A DNA stretch of 64,000 bases from Streptomyces sp. PsTaAH-137 (GCF_003259365.1 NZ_QLLY01000004.1:248001-312000); one strand, 5' to 3'; counted from the stretch's first letter, positions 15,038 to 22,486 are shown. Program-made: numbers and translations. The notes: generated from the sequence alone by a model not told the origin.

Positions 15038-16135
15038 GTGACGCGCTTGATCGTGGCAGCAGGAGGAGGGGGCGACGCCGTCGCCGCCGCAATGCTCGAC
15101 CGGGCCCTCTACGGAGGCTCCGGAGGTCCGGCGACGATCCTCACGTATGCGTGGGATCGCCTGCTGATCGATCCGGTGCCGGGCCCGCGAGGACCGGCCG
15201 ACTTCACCGGCCTCCGCCCTCTGACCCGAAGCGTGTCGTCAGTGCCGGGCGACGCAAAGCCAGTGGCACCCTCAGGGTCGACACTCCCCCGACTGGCGGC
15301 TGAACTCCCCAACACCCTTGCGCTGATCGATCCTCGCCACGGCGTCGAGGGCATCACGCATCAGCTCGAAGAGCTGCTTACCCACCTGAAGCCGGAGTCC
15401 ATCGACCTCCTGGACGTCGGTGGCGACATCCTCGCCAAGGGCGACGAACCCACACTCCGCAGCCCGCTCGCCGACGCCTTGACGCTGGCCGCGTGCTGCC
15501 AAGTCGAAGCATCGGTAAGACTCTTGGTCGCCGGACCGGGGCTGGACGGGGAGATCCCTGCCGAGGCTCTGCACGACCGCGTGGGCCCGGCAGCTCTGAA
15601 GCTCACGACTAAGCACGTCGAGCCGATCGGCTCCGTACTGGAATGGCACCCCTCCGAGGCAACGGCGATGCTGGCCGCCACAGCCCGAGGCATCCGCGGC
15701 CTCTGCGAAGTCAGGGACGCCGGCCTACCGGTCCCGCTCACTGAGGAGAGCCCCGTCGTCCACGAAGCGGACCTGGACGACACGTTGCAGCGCAACGAAC
15801 TCGCCCGCGCCATCCTGGACACAAGGAGTCTGGACGAGGCGGAGCAGCACAGCCGGGAAATCTGCGGTTACTCGGAGATCGACTACGAGCGCAACAAGGC
15901 CAGCTGGCTCACCACCCAGCCGGAACAGAAGCTCGACCCTGCAGACACACTCCGCCAACTCGACCAGTTCGAAGCGGATGCCCGCGGCCGCGGCATCACC
16001 CACACAACATTCCGCAGGATCACCGAAGCCCTCGGCCTCCACGGGGCCCAACGCCAGCGCCTGAGAGCCCTACTGCTCAGCAGCCGCCCGAAGCAGTACC
16101 AAGCACCGCTCTGGCACATCCCTGCGGACGCCTGA
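15038..16135 (+). CDS. DUF1152-family protein
   Basis: 365 residues from the GTG at 15038. No ribosome-binding site is visible and a TACGCT -10 box ends six bases upstream, so translation is probably leaderless. The start TRLIVAAGGGGDAVAAAMLDRALY and the motif SIDLLDVGGDILAKGDEPTLRSPLADAL are characteristic of DUF1152 proteins, with a glycine-rich nucleotide-binding-like loop and a VGGD motif. The C-terminal 130 residues add an alpha-helical domain ending GLHGAQRQRLRALLLSSRP. The family has no established activity. Divergent linkage to the GntR regulator and shared operators indicate regulated expression with the element. Confidence 0.75.
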   Translation: MTRLIVAAGGGGDAVAAAMLDRALYGGSGGPATILTYAWDRLLIDPVPGPRGPADFTGLRPLTRSVSSVPGDAKPVAPSGSTLPRLAAELPNTLALIDPRHGVEGITHQLEELLTHLKPESIDLLDVGGDILAKGDEPTLRSPLADALTLAACCQVEASVRLLVAGPGLDGEIPAEALHDRVGPAALKLTTKHVEPIGSVLEWHPSEATAMLAATARGIRGLCEVRDAGLPVPLTEESPVVHEADLDDTLQRNELARAILDTRSLDEAEQHSREICGYSEIDYERNKASWLTTQPEQKLDPADTLRQLDQFEADARGRGITHTTFRRITEALGLHGAQRQRLRALLLSSRPKQYQAPLWHIPADA

Positions 16136-16672
16136 GTAACAACTTTCTCTACTGGTTCAAGCACCCGGCTGCGCTCCGCTCCGCCGGGCGGGCTTCCCGG
16201 CTCCGCTCGGGGCTGCGCTCATGCCTTCGGCCCGCGCTGCCCCGGCTGCGCCGACGCCCGCCCACAGTGGATAGGCCCGGAGAGCATAAGTCGAGCCCGG
16301 CACGTTCGCGGCCCGCGGTCACAGACGATGCCTCCGGCGGGGGATCGGCCGGCACCGGGGGGAGGGGGCGCCGTTCCCGGCCGCGGGCACATCGTGGTGA
16401 GCGTGGGGGGGGGCTCCCATCCCGTCCACCGTCGACCCAGGCAGAGCCGAGCAGACGCAGCCCATGGCGTCCAGGTCGTTCGTACAGTGGCGCGCTCTAC
16501 CTGGACGCCATGAACCACGCCCGCTCCACAGTGTGTGGGTCGACGGCGGACGGGATGGGAGCAGAGGTTGAGATGTGTATCCGGGCGGATTGCCGACCAG
16601 CAGCACGCACCCGACCCGCTCCACTGAGCCAGAGGGAGCTATCGCGCACGCACTTGGAGAACGGGCTTCCTA
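16136..16672. other. Gene-free region between DUF1152 and the TAC operon
   Basis: About 540 bases with no convincing gene. The left part (16160-16260) is a GC-rich run of CGGCT/CCGCTC-type short repeats. The middle holds a large interrupted inverted repeat (16413-16562). The two flanking genes converge here, so part of the sequence may terminate both transcripts. Confidence 0.5.
16413..16562. repeat. Large two-tier inverted repeat (cruciform candidate)
   Basis: Outer arms 16413-16439 and 16536-16562 match over 27 bases with one mismatch. Inner arms 16463-16476 and 16499-16512 (CATGGCGTCCAGGT) match perfectly over 14 bases. The unpaired segments between the arms are both exactly 23 bases and the loop is 22 bases, so the structure is symmetrical. 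Possible roles are a terminator, a transfer or replication origin, or a recombinase site; the sequence alone does not decide. Confidence 0.85.
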
Positions 16673-17137
16673 CTAAGTGCCCAGAAGGAGATCTAGCGAC
16701 GCAGCCACCTGTTTGCCGTCATCTCGCTTCATCAGCCCCAGCGTGAGGTTCGGCAGTCCAATGCGACCTGCAAGATCTTGCGTCTGTTGCCGAACGTACG
16801 GATAAACGACCATCGTCGCAACCTCATTCCCGAAGGCGCTGAGAACAGCCTCTCCAGCTGCGGCACCCTCAGAAATTGAAAACCGAGCCACCATTACGAC
16901 CTTCAATTCAGCGACGGTCTCTTGCTCGCCGGTCACCATCTCACTAGTCATAGTGAACCGATAGTCGACTCGATCATCACCAGGTGACATCTCCGAGCCG
17001 AGGGAGACATTGACAATCACCGGATTCGAACTCGAATGCCGAACCGCGTGGCACTCTTGAGTATTCACCTGCACCAGATCGCACCTTTCGATCAAATCGA
17101 GAAGGTCACGCCTCTGCACACTCTCTTCTGCGGACAC
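16673..17137 (-). CDS. SecB-like chaperone of a toxin-antitoxin-chaperone (TAC) operon
   Basis: 154 residues from the GTG at 17137-17135, which overlaps the antitoxin stop as TAGTG. The arrangement is that of SecB: an N-terminal helix DLLDLIERC, beta strands (YRFTMTSEMVTG, VAELKVVMVARFSI) and the signature VYPYVRQQTQDLAGRIGLPN followed by LTLGLM. This matches the F/YPYaRe...l..rgG.P.L.L pattern of SecB. Actinobacteria generally lack export SecB, but SecB-like chaperones occur in TAC modules such as M. tuberculosis Rv1957, where they fold and protect the antitoxin. The position as third gene after toxin and antitoxin fits this. The start and order support translational coupling. Confidence 0.82.
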   Translation of the reverse strand: MSAEESVQRRDLLDLIERCDLVQVNTQECHAVRHSSSNPVIVNVSLGSEMSPGDDRVDYRFTMTSEMVTGEQETVAELKVVMVARFSISEGAAAGEAVLSAFGNEVATMVVYPYVRQQTQDLAGRIGLPNLTLGLMKRDDGKQVAASLDLLLGT

Positions 17138-17691
17138 TAGACGACCTCCGGCCGCTCAAGAGGTCGAAATCCATCCGGCAGCGGCTCTTTGTCCACTACA
17201 TGAATTCGCCCCTCGAAGGTGTACTCCGGACGCCTAGATCCAACCGGCTGAATAGCCATTTCGACAAGCAAGTCTTGGCCGGAATCATTCCCGCGGAGGA
17301 CATGAATCGACTCGACCTGTCTCGAATCAGCCCTGCTCACAGCCTCGCCGGCCTGCTTCGCACCTGAGAGCTCCATGGGCGCCGGACGAACATCGCGGTC
17401 TTCCAGCGCGGCACGCCGAGGCTCCCCCGCCTCGACCAAGCGCACCTCCAGCTCGTACCCCAAAGCGTGAAGATAGTCAGACAGGGTCTTGATGCGCAGA
17501 TTGCCATCGCCACGCAGAGTTTGATTCACGGCAGACTTGCGAACCTTTAGAGCCGCGGCAAGCGCGCTCTGCGTCAAGCCGGACGCTTCCAGAGCCAAGT
17601 TCAGCTTGCGCAGGATTTCGAACCGGAGGCGCGCCGACGCCAAGTGTCGAGCGCCACGATCCGACTTGGCCATTCGCTCATATAGCGTCAT
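17137..17691 (-). CDS. HigA-like HTH antitoxin with long C-terminal extension
   Basis: 184 residues. An HTH_XRE-type domain spans about residues 25-80: ILRKLNLALEASGLTQSALA, then LKVRKSAVNQTLRG, DGNLRIKTLSDYLHALGYEL. The remaining ~100 residues exceed a normal HigA antitoxin and include a strand-rich part ending GRIHVVDKEPLPDGFRPLER. In chaperone-dependent TAC systems an antitoxin extension acts as the chaperone-addiction segment; I infer the same here. The ATG overlaps the toxin stop as ATGA and the stop overlaps the chaperone GTG. The GC content is lower than in neighbouring chromosomal genes, suggesting transfer. The antitoxin probably binds the inverted repeat at 18151-18173. Confidence 0.8.
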   Translation of the reverse strand: MTLYERMAKSDRGARHLASARLRFEILRKLNLALEASGLTQSALAAALKVRKSAVNQTLRGDGNLRIKTLSDYLHALGYELEVRLVEAGEPRRAALEDRDVRPAPMELSGAKQAGEAVSRADSRQVESIHVLRGNDSGQDLLVEMAIQPVGSRRPEYTFEGRIHVVDKEPLPDGFRPLERPEVV

Positions 17692-18041
17692 GATGCCAAA
17701 TCTTCCCTTCGGATCCGTAATGCCCAGTTGATTTCTTTCAGCGGCGTCCTCAGTTGCCGCTTCAGGAATCCATGAGTCACTCTCAAGGCGGCCGATGGAC
17801 TCCCCTCAAGCCTGAAGAACGGGACGCGATCCCGTCCCGCCTTGAACTCCCACAGCGTGTTAGCTCGCAACTCATTGAGCTCTCGAGGCACCTCAAGAGT
17901 TCCCCGCCTCGCGTATGCCTCGAATCGCATGAGGATATTAGCCAACCGCTCTTGATCGGACTCCTTTTTCGAAGACAACAAAGCGTTCAAGTACTCGTCC
18001 AGGTGACTGCGTCCGTCATCAGACCGGGCAGCCTCGATCAT
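17688..18041 (-). CDS. HigB/RelE-like toxin of the TAC operon
   Basis: 117 residues from the ATG at 18041-18039, chosen because GGGGAG stands eight bases upstream. Family pattern: DEYLNALLSSKKESDQERLA and LANILMRFEAYARRGTL at the N-terminus, ELNELRANTLWEFKAG, VPFFRL, and the C-terminal VTHGFLKRQLRTPLKEINWA. The last matches the HGF.KK..KTP..EI.lA signature of HigB/phage Gp49 toxins, which are ribosome-dependent mRNA interferases. An in-frame extension upstream would add CPDCSRIVYERGACH from a TTG, but that TTG lacks a ribosome-binding site and coincides with a TTGACT that looks like a -35 box. The gene is first in the three-gene overlapping operon. Confidence 0.8.
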   Translation of the reverse strand: MIEAARSDDGRSHLDEYLNALLSSKKESDQERLANILMRFEAYARRGTLEVPRELNELRANTLWEFKAGRDRVPFFRLEGSPSAALRVTHGFLKRQLRTPLKEINWALRIRREDLAS

Positions 18042-18150
18042 GTGACAGGCTCCCCGCTCATACACGATCCGGCTACAGTCAGGACAGCGCTGCAAAGACG
18101 GTTCAGTCAAGACTGTACCCCCCAGAGCCTCAACATAAAGACATAGTTCA

Positions 18151-18173
18151 TGATCAAATGTCCGCTTTGATCA
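18151..18173 (-). promoter_or_regulatory. Inverted repeat upstream of the TAC operon, likely antitoxin operator
   Basis: TGATCAAA and TTTGATCA are perfect 8-bp arms separated by 7 bases, 110 bases upstream of the toxin ATG in an AT-rich patch. HTH antitoxins of the HigA group autorepress at such palindromes. Confidence 0.6.
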
Positions 18174-18492
18174 CTCGTCTGCGCCACACGCCACACGCGC
18201 CCCGCCTCACCCCCCAGCCCAGTGGCGGCTGGCACGACTGTAGAGCCAAGGCCTGCCTTACGACTACAAGGCCGTAAAAGCCTCAACGCAGATTCACCTG
18301 AACGAGGGCACCGCCCCTAAAGCCGCAGCAGCTGTACCCCGACAGCGACGAAGCTCTCACCGATAAAGGGATCACCGTCGCTGCCCTGGCCGCACGACAC
18401 GGCTTGGGGCGTTACGAGATCATGGATTAGCGGCGCGTCTGAGTAGCCAGGCCACTGCGTCGAAGTGAGATCGCCAACTTGGCAAGCACTCC

Positions 18493-18628
18493 CCCGTGCC
18501 ACAACCGCGCCAGCACGAAAGAGGAGCCACGGGGAACGACGGGCGCGGGCAGGGCGGCGTGCACCCCCGCGTCCACCAGAGCGCCTCGTCCACAGGTCAG
18601 CGACCAAGTCGCTCAACCTCGCCCCCTA
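18493..18628 (+). repeat. Degenerate copy of the right-end att arm sequence
   Basis: The order of short blocks here (CCGTGCCA, CGCCAGCACG, GGAGCCAC, GGGGAACGACGGG, CGCCTCGTCC, CAGGTCAG) parallels that at 21684-21800 (CCGTGCCA, CGTGCCAGAC, GGAGCCAC, AGGGAACAGCGGGG, CGCCTCGCCG, CAGGTCAG). Spacing and several bases differ. It may be the scar of an earlier insertion that was later truncated. Confidence 0.45.
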
Positions 18629-19084
18629 AAACGGTGGTCGACAGTCGCCGCGAGCTTTCCGTGCCCACTCGGCCTGACTTGGGCGGCGCACTTGGTGAGG
18701 CCATCGGAACTCCACTGGCCACCCGAACAGGCACCCCTTCAGAAGTGATTTACGTACTCACGCACCAGCAAGGCTCCCGAGCCGGACGACGGGTTGCACA
18801 AAGTAGCTACCGACTAACTTTGCGTAATAGTTTTGCTCATGCACCGAAAAGATCAAGCCAAAGTGTGAAACACCAGGTCAGGCCGGTAGGCCCCCCTCGA
18901 TCTAGGGGCTGGTTAGACCTCGAATTTGGCTCTCGCAGAAAACGCCGCCGGCGCTAGCACGACCTTGCCCAACCACGGCATTGCGCCTCTCACGCATGAT
19001 GACTGCAACAAGCAACCCACCTGGCCGCTCAGGCTTCCCGGCGAGTGCGGCAGGTGGGCTGGAACTTCCCTAAGGAGGCTCATC

Positions 19085-19270
19085 ATGAGTTTTTCCCTGT
19101 CCCCCCAGGGCCTGTCAAGCCAGGGCCGCCGCCTCTGGGTCATCACGGTCATTGTGATCGTCTCGATCTCGTGGCGGCCGGCGGGCGATCTCGTGAGCGC
19201 ATGCGCGGCCGCAGCAGGAGTGCTCGGGCTGGCTTCCGCACTGCGCCAGCGGGGAGCGACTCAAGAATGA
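19085..19270 (+). CDS. Small membrane protein
   Basis: 61 residues from the ATG at 19085, preceded by a perfect TAAGGAGG at 19071-19078. It contains one to two hydrophobic segments: LWVITVIVIVSISW and LVSACAAAAGVLGLASAL, with a charged tail RQRGATQE. Tiny membrane proteins of this type are common in Streptomyces integrative plasmids, where some (Spd proteins) aid plasmid spread; I do not recognise this one specifically. It stands alone between decayed regions and could be a surviving piece of the ancestral element. Confidence 0.6.
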   Translation: MSFSLSPQGLSSQGRRLWVITVIVIVSISWRPAGDLVSACAAAAGVLGLASALRQRGATQE

Positions 19271-19487
19271 GGCGCAGGGCCCCGCTCATCGTCTCTGAGC
19301 CACCGCAACGGGGGACGCTCGCCGGACCCGATAGCGAAGCTCGTACCGACAGACCGCGACAGGGCCTGGCGGCCGTACAGCAGCGAAGTACAGCAACCAC
19401 AGCAACCGGCCCCATCTGTTAGCGACGCCGACAGGCTGGAGGACAACCGATTTAGCCATCATCAACCGATCCACATAGATCTACGGA

Positions 19488-19769
19488 TCAGGTGTTGTCC
19501 CTGGCCTGTAGCTCTGCCTTCCGCCGGCGGGCATAGCCCTCCAGGTCCTGCTTGATGGTCATGACGTCCTCGACGTGGATTCGGATGGGCCCGCAGTGAA
19601 GGGCATCGCAGGAGCGGGGGAAGCTGCCGTCGATGAGGGAGACGCCGCTGAGCACGACGCCCGCCACCTCATCGACCGCAGTGCACAGCACCGGATGGAA
19701 CGAGCAGTCCTCGTAGATGTCGCCCACCTGGATGCCGTTCGGGTTGCCGGGGTCTGGTGTCTCGCTCAT
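19488..19769 (-). CDS. Conserved hypothetical protein, element-associated
   Basis: 93 residues from the ATG at 19769-19767. The core motifs are GDIYEDCSFHPVLCTAVD, ISLIDGSFPR-like VSLIDGSFPRSCDALHCGP, and a C-terminal helix VEDVMTIKQDLEGYARRRKA. The four Cys in CSFHPVLC and CDALHC could bind metal. I recall similar short proteins on Streptomyces plasmids and islands but no assigned function. Longer in-frame starts upstream lack a ribosome-binding site. It is followed downstream by 200 bases without genes. Confidence 0.7.
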   Translation of the reverse strand: MSETPDPGNPNGIQVGDIYEDCSFHPVLCTAVDEVAGVVLSGVSLIDGSFPRSCDALHCGPIRIHVEDVMTIKQDLEGYARRRKAELQARDNT

Positions 19770-20017
19770 GGGGAGCACCGTCTCAGTTTCCGTCTCATTC
19801 AGCGACAGTCGGGCCCGTTCAGGAGGGGCCGGAAGCTGGAAGCCGCCCGTCGATCGACCGCACTCGAACGCAGGTGAACGGCCCCGGACGGGGTCACGGG
19901 CAGGACCAACAGACTTGGAAAGCATGCAGCTCGATAGCGGACGGCATGAGGGCTGAGGAGCGCTGTGCGGGGACGTATGACAGCCTCAGCAGCCGAGGAC
20001 GCTCGGGCTGGTGGGCG

Positions 20018-20719
20018 TCAGCAGGTGGGTGGCTTGTCGAGGCTGGAGCCGTGTTGGACGACGTCCTTGGCAACGTCGTGCAATGAGCGGTTGTAGGTGA
20101 AGGCGTAGGCACGCAGGCGTATGAGTGCCTGGTCGATGGAGAGGTTGAGGCGGACGGTGAGGGCGCCGGTTGCCTGGTGGATGACAGCACGGTGCAGGGA
20201 GATCGGCTGGTCGGCCCGCATGTCGTGGATGCCTTGGGGTGTGGTGACGATGGTGACGGCTCCTTCGGCGAGGGCGAAGAGCGCCTGTATCTGGGGGCGG
20301 GTGAGGGTGCCCGGGGAGTTGCGGTGGCCGGTCAGGACTCCGAGGCGGATGGCGCCCAGCGTCAGCGGTAGGGCGAAGACGGCTCGTGGGTGATGTCGAC
20401 CGATGGCCTGGAGGAAGGCGGGCCACCGGCTTTCGGGAACGGTGTGCAGGTCCGGCACGAGGACGGGTTCGCCGGTGCGGGCCGCGTCCAGTGTGGGGCC
20501 CTGGCCGAGGGTGAACTGGAGGTCCTCGAAGGAGATCTCGGCGTGGTGTTCGGGGTCGTACCAGATCAGTTCGAGGCCGGAGTGGTCGAGCAGGCACAGG
20601 GTGAGGCTGTCCAGTTCGAGTGCCTGTGCGCAGGCGGCAGGTGAAAGCGCGGCCAAGCCCCGGTCGGCGAGAATGGCTTGGGCCAGGAGGCCGGGGATGT
20701 CCAGGGCGTCTGCGGTCAC
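20018..20719 (-). CDS. GAF-ANTAR domain regulator
   Basis: 233 residues from the GTG at 20719-20717, which has AGGAAG upstream. A GAF-like sensor occupies about residues 10-155 (LCLLDHSGLELIWYDP, LGQGPTLDAARTGEPVLVPD, VFALPLTLGAIRLGVLTGHR). The C-terminal ANTAR domain, IHQATGALTVRLNLSIDQAL, then LIRLRAYAFTYNRSLHDVAKDVV, binds two-hexaloop RNA in family members and causes antitermination. It follows a second GAF-ANTAR gene by about 54 bases in the same direction, so they probably form one operon. Both lie in the integrated element. RNA target not found. Confidence 0.87.
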   Translation of the reverse strand: MTADALDIPGLLAQAILADRGLAALSPAACAQALELDSLTLCLLDHSGLELIWYDPEHHAEISFEDLQFTLGQGPTLDAARTGEPVLVPDLHTVPESRWPAFLQAIGRHHPRAVFALPLTLGAIRLGVLTGHRNSPGTLTRPQIQALFALAEGAVTIVTTPQGIHDMRADQPISLHRAVIHQATGALTVRLNLSIDQALIRLRAYAFTYNRSLHDVAKDVVQHGSSLDKPPTC

Positions 20720-20773
20720 CGGGCACTTCCTAGGTTGGATGCGGTGAGGCAAACCGCAGGGCGTGCGATGTGC

Positions 20774-21532
20774 TCACAGGTGCTGTTGCCCGCCGGTGGG
20801 CTTGGTGAACGTCTCGGCGCTCACGTGGCCCTCGATGACGTTGCGGCACAGCCGGGTCAGGGAGGTGCGGTGGGTGCGGGCATGGGCCCGCAGACGTTCG
20901 AACGCGGCGTCGGGCGCGATGTCCAGGTGGGCACCGAGGGCGCCCTTGGCCTGTTCGATGATGATGCGGCTGTTGAGCGCGGTCTGCAGTTGACCTACTC
21001 GTTCAGCCTGGTCCTGGGAGAGGCGTTGGTGCAGGATGCCGATGGTAGCGGCGTCCGACAGGGACTGTCCCAGACGCAGGGCCTGCGAGGTGAGTCCGCT
21101 GGGCCGGGCGTGGAAGAGGTTCACAGCGCCGATCACTTCTTCGCGCAGGCGCAGCGGAAGCGCGGCCGCAGTCGCGAATCCGGCCGCACGGGCCGCTTTG
21201 GTGAAGCGAGGCCAGCAGGCAGCGGCGGCCGTCCCGGTCAGGTCCAGCGGGCCGATCTGCTCGTGCTGCCGGCAAGAGTCTTTGCACGGGCCCTCGTCGA
21301 ACTCGATCTGAACTTCTTCGAGTTGATGGGCTGCTTGTGTGGAAGCGGTCACATCGACCAGCCGTTCCTGGGCATCGACCATGATGACGCCGATCGCGGT
21401 CACCTCCAGCAACTCACGCATGTGATCGGTCAACACATGCAGAAAGTCCACCAGATAGAAGCCCTCTTGAAGAGTGTCGGCCAGATCCAGAAACGCCCGC
21501 GCCAGACGTTCGTCGCGCTCCCACTGCGCCAT
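20774..21532 (-). CDS. GAF-ANTAR domain regulator, second copy
   Basis: 252 residues from the ATG at 21532-21530, preceded by GAAGGAGG eight bases away; the reading frame continues upstream through the attachment site but only as chance coding. Residues ~1-165 form a GAF sensor (FYLVDFLHVLTDHMRELLEV, IGVIMVDAQERLVDVTAS, DEGPCKDSCRQHEQIGPLDL, LPLRLREEVIGAVNLFHA). The ANTAR domain starts LQTALNSRIIIEQAKGALGA and ends TSLTRLCRNVIEGHV. It is the first gene of the two-gene GAF-ANTAR operon. The Cys pair in CKDSC could sense redox or metal, but this is only a possibility. Confidence 0.9.
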   Translation of the reverse strand: MAQWERDERLARAFLDLADTLQEGFYLVDFLHVLTDHMRELLEVTAIGVIMVDAQERLVDVTASTQAAHQLEEVQIEFDEGPCKDSCRQHEQIGPLDLTGTAAAACWPRFTKAARAAGFATAAALPLRLREEVIGAVNLFHARPSGLTSQALRLGQSLSDAATIGILHQRLSQDQAERVGQLQTALNSRIIIEQAKGALGAHLDIAPDAAFERLRAHARTHRTSLTRLCRNVIEGHVSAETFTKPTGGQQHL

Positions 21533-21806
21533 CGCGCCGCCTCCTTCGCCCCACAGGCCCCGCCGATCCGGCCGGCCTGAAGCGCCACCGCCAGTGTCCC
21601 GCAGATGTGCCGGGGCGGGATCGAAACTGCCAGAAGGATCGGAATCAAGGTGCGAAAAGGGTCGGCTGCCTCGCCACTCAAGGCCGTGCCAGACCCGTGC
21701 CAGACTGGGCGGGGAGCCACAGGGAACAGCGGGGAAATAGACCGTCAGCGTCGCAGGCCACAAAGCCGCCTCGCCGCAGGTCAGACGCCCAACTCCCCCT
21801 AGATCA
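21533..21806. other. Gene-free right end of the element
   Basis: About 270 bases between the GAF-ANTAR start and the right attachment site. It contains the recombinase-arm-like direct repeats at 21685-21705 and the GGAGCCACAGGGAACAGCGGGG block. This arrangement is usual next to the integrase gene of Streptomyces tRNA-integrating elements, but no integrase is present here. Confidence 0.5.
21685..21705 (+). repeat. Direct repeat CGTGCCAGAC x2, candidate integrase arm site
   Basis: CGTGCCAGAC occurs at 21685-21694 and again at 21696-21705, an 11-base period, about 105 bases inside the right attachment site. Such spacing fits arm-type binding sites of a tyrosine recombinase. Confidence 0.55.
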
Positions 21807-21809
21807 CCC

Positions 21810-21912
21810 AAGCTTCCCAAGCTTAGAGCGCGAGTTCGATTCTCGTCACCCGCTCCATGGTTCAGAGCAGCATCCAGGGCCCAGGTCATCGACCGGAGCC
21901 TTTTTGCTATCC
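21810..21912 (+). repeat. Right attachment site (att), partial tRNA-Gly copy
   Basis: 101 of 103 bases match 13307-13409. It contains the anticodon loop, T-arm, acceptor 3' strand and terminator of tRNA-Gly but not the 5' half, so it does not encode a tRNA. The stop codon of the following minus-strand gene (21907-21909) falls within it. Confidence 0.9.
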
Positions 21913-22227
21913 GCGTGCGGCGAAGCAGGCAAGCAGCCCCGCTCCGACTCCCAGGACGATCAGTTGCAGGACGCCCGGGATACGCCATCCCAGAGCGAGG
22001 AGACCGCCGCCTGTGGCGACCGCGCCGCCCAGGAGGAGCCACATTCCCCGCAGTGCCTCACTGGGAGCATTGGGCGGATGCGCTCTGTCGTGGGCGTCGG
22101 CCCAGCCCGTCATTCCGTAGCGGAGAAGCAGCAGATAGGCGATGGCCATCAGATCGATGACGAGGAGCGCCGCGCTGACACCGACCTGCTCGCCAGTCGA
22201 CGGTTCCCCTCCGGGCCTCAGACCCAT
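21907..22227 (-). CDS. Small integral membrane protein, unknown function
   Basis: 106 residues from the ATG at 22227-22225, with GGAGGGG upstream. Three hydrophobic segments are seen: AALLVIDLMAIAYLLLLRYG, MWLLLGGAVATGGGLLALGW and VLQLIVLGVGAGLLACFAA. The C-terminal codons and the stop lie in the right attachment site, so integration of the element would have replaced or preserved the last few residues. The left copy of the site lacks this stop because of a base difference at 13406. I do not recognise the family. It is likely the first chromosomal gene beyond the element. Confidence 0.65.
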   Translation of the reverse strand: MGLRPGGEPSTGEQVGVSAALLVIDLMAIAYLLLLRYGMTGWADAHDRAHPPNAPSEALRGMWLLLGGAVATGGGLLALGWRIPGVLQLIVLGVGAGLLACFAARG

Positions 22228-22486
22228 GGCCCCTCCGATCGCCGGCGACACCCGTCGAAACGCATCCCGTCCAGCATGCCGACACGGCAGGCTCCGCACA
22301 TGAGCACAGCTACTCAGTTGCTCCGGTTCTACCGCTGCGGCCCTTTGTTCGTGCGGCCGCTCCGCCCGAGTGGGCGCCGGCAGTCCGGGAACTCTCGTTC
22401 GTTGTGACGGTGGTGGGCCCGTTGCTGTGCACACGGGGGGCCGTCTGGGACGCGATGCGCTCGGATTCGGGCGCAGGAGTGGGGGC

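Larger units (their letters stand above)
18042..19084. other. Gene-free, decayed region inside the element
   Basis: About 1 kb with no credible coding sequence. The left part contains the TAC promoter: TTGACT near 18105-18110 and the 8-bp inverted repeat at 18151-18173. The middle (18493-18628) resembles, in degenerate form, the sequence found just inside the right attachment site, suggesting a second decayed element boundary. The rest has mixed codon-like composition in no frame. If an integrase was once here, no motif of it remains readable. Confidence 0.5.
13307..21912. mobile_element. Integrated element in tRNA-Gly, about 8.5 kb, no recognisable integrase
   Basis: Near-identical 103-bp direct repeats spaced 8503 bp apart bound a block with island character. 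It contains a GntR regulator with several operators, an RsbW-like ATPase, a small CxxC protein, a DUF1152 protein, a toxin-antitoxin-SecB-like operon of lower GC, a tiny membrane protein with a perfect Shine-Dalgarno, and two GAF-ANTAR genes. Large gene-free patches contain decayed sequence and recombinase-arm-like repeats at its right end. No integrase, excisionase, replication or FtsK/Tra gene is seen. It is best viewed as a remnant or cis-mobilisable derivative of an actinomycete integrative element. Confidence 0.85.

Noticed and set aside
17688..18110. Longer form of the toxin from a TTG, adding a CPDCS...CH segment that resembles a zinc ribbon
   Set aside because: No ribosome-binding site before the TTG, which coincides with a TTGACT -35-like sequence, while the ATG at 18041 has GGGGAG at the right distance. 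The possibility is not excluded entirely.
18496..18957. 153-residue frame as a possible integrase relic
   Set aside because: No recombinase motif (Arg-His-x-x-Arg-Tyr) is present and codon use does not match the frame.
21810..21855. Second tRNA-Gly gene
   Set aside because: Only the 3' part from the anticodon stem is present; the acceptor 5' strand and D-arm are missing.
20774..22042. Upstream extension of the second GAF-ANTAR protein to 422 residues
   Set aside because: The extension reads through the attachment site and tRNA fragment; the ATG at 21532 has a perfect Shine-Dalgarno.
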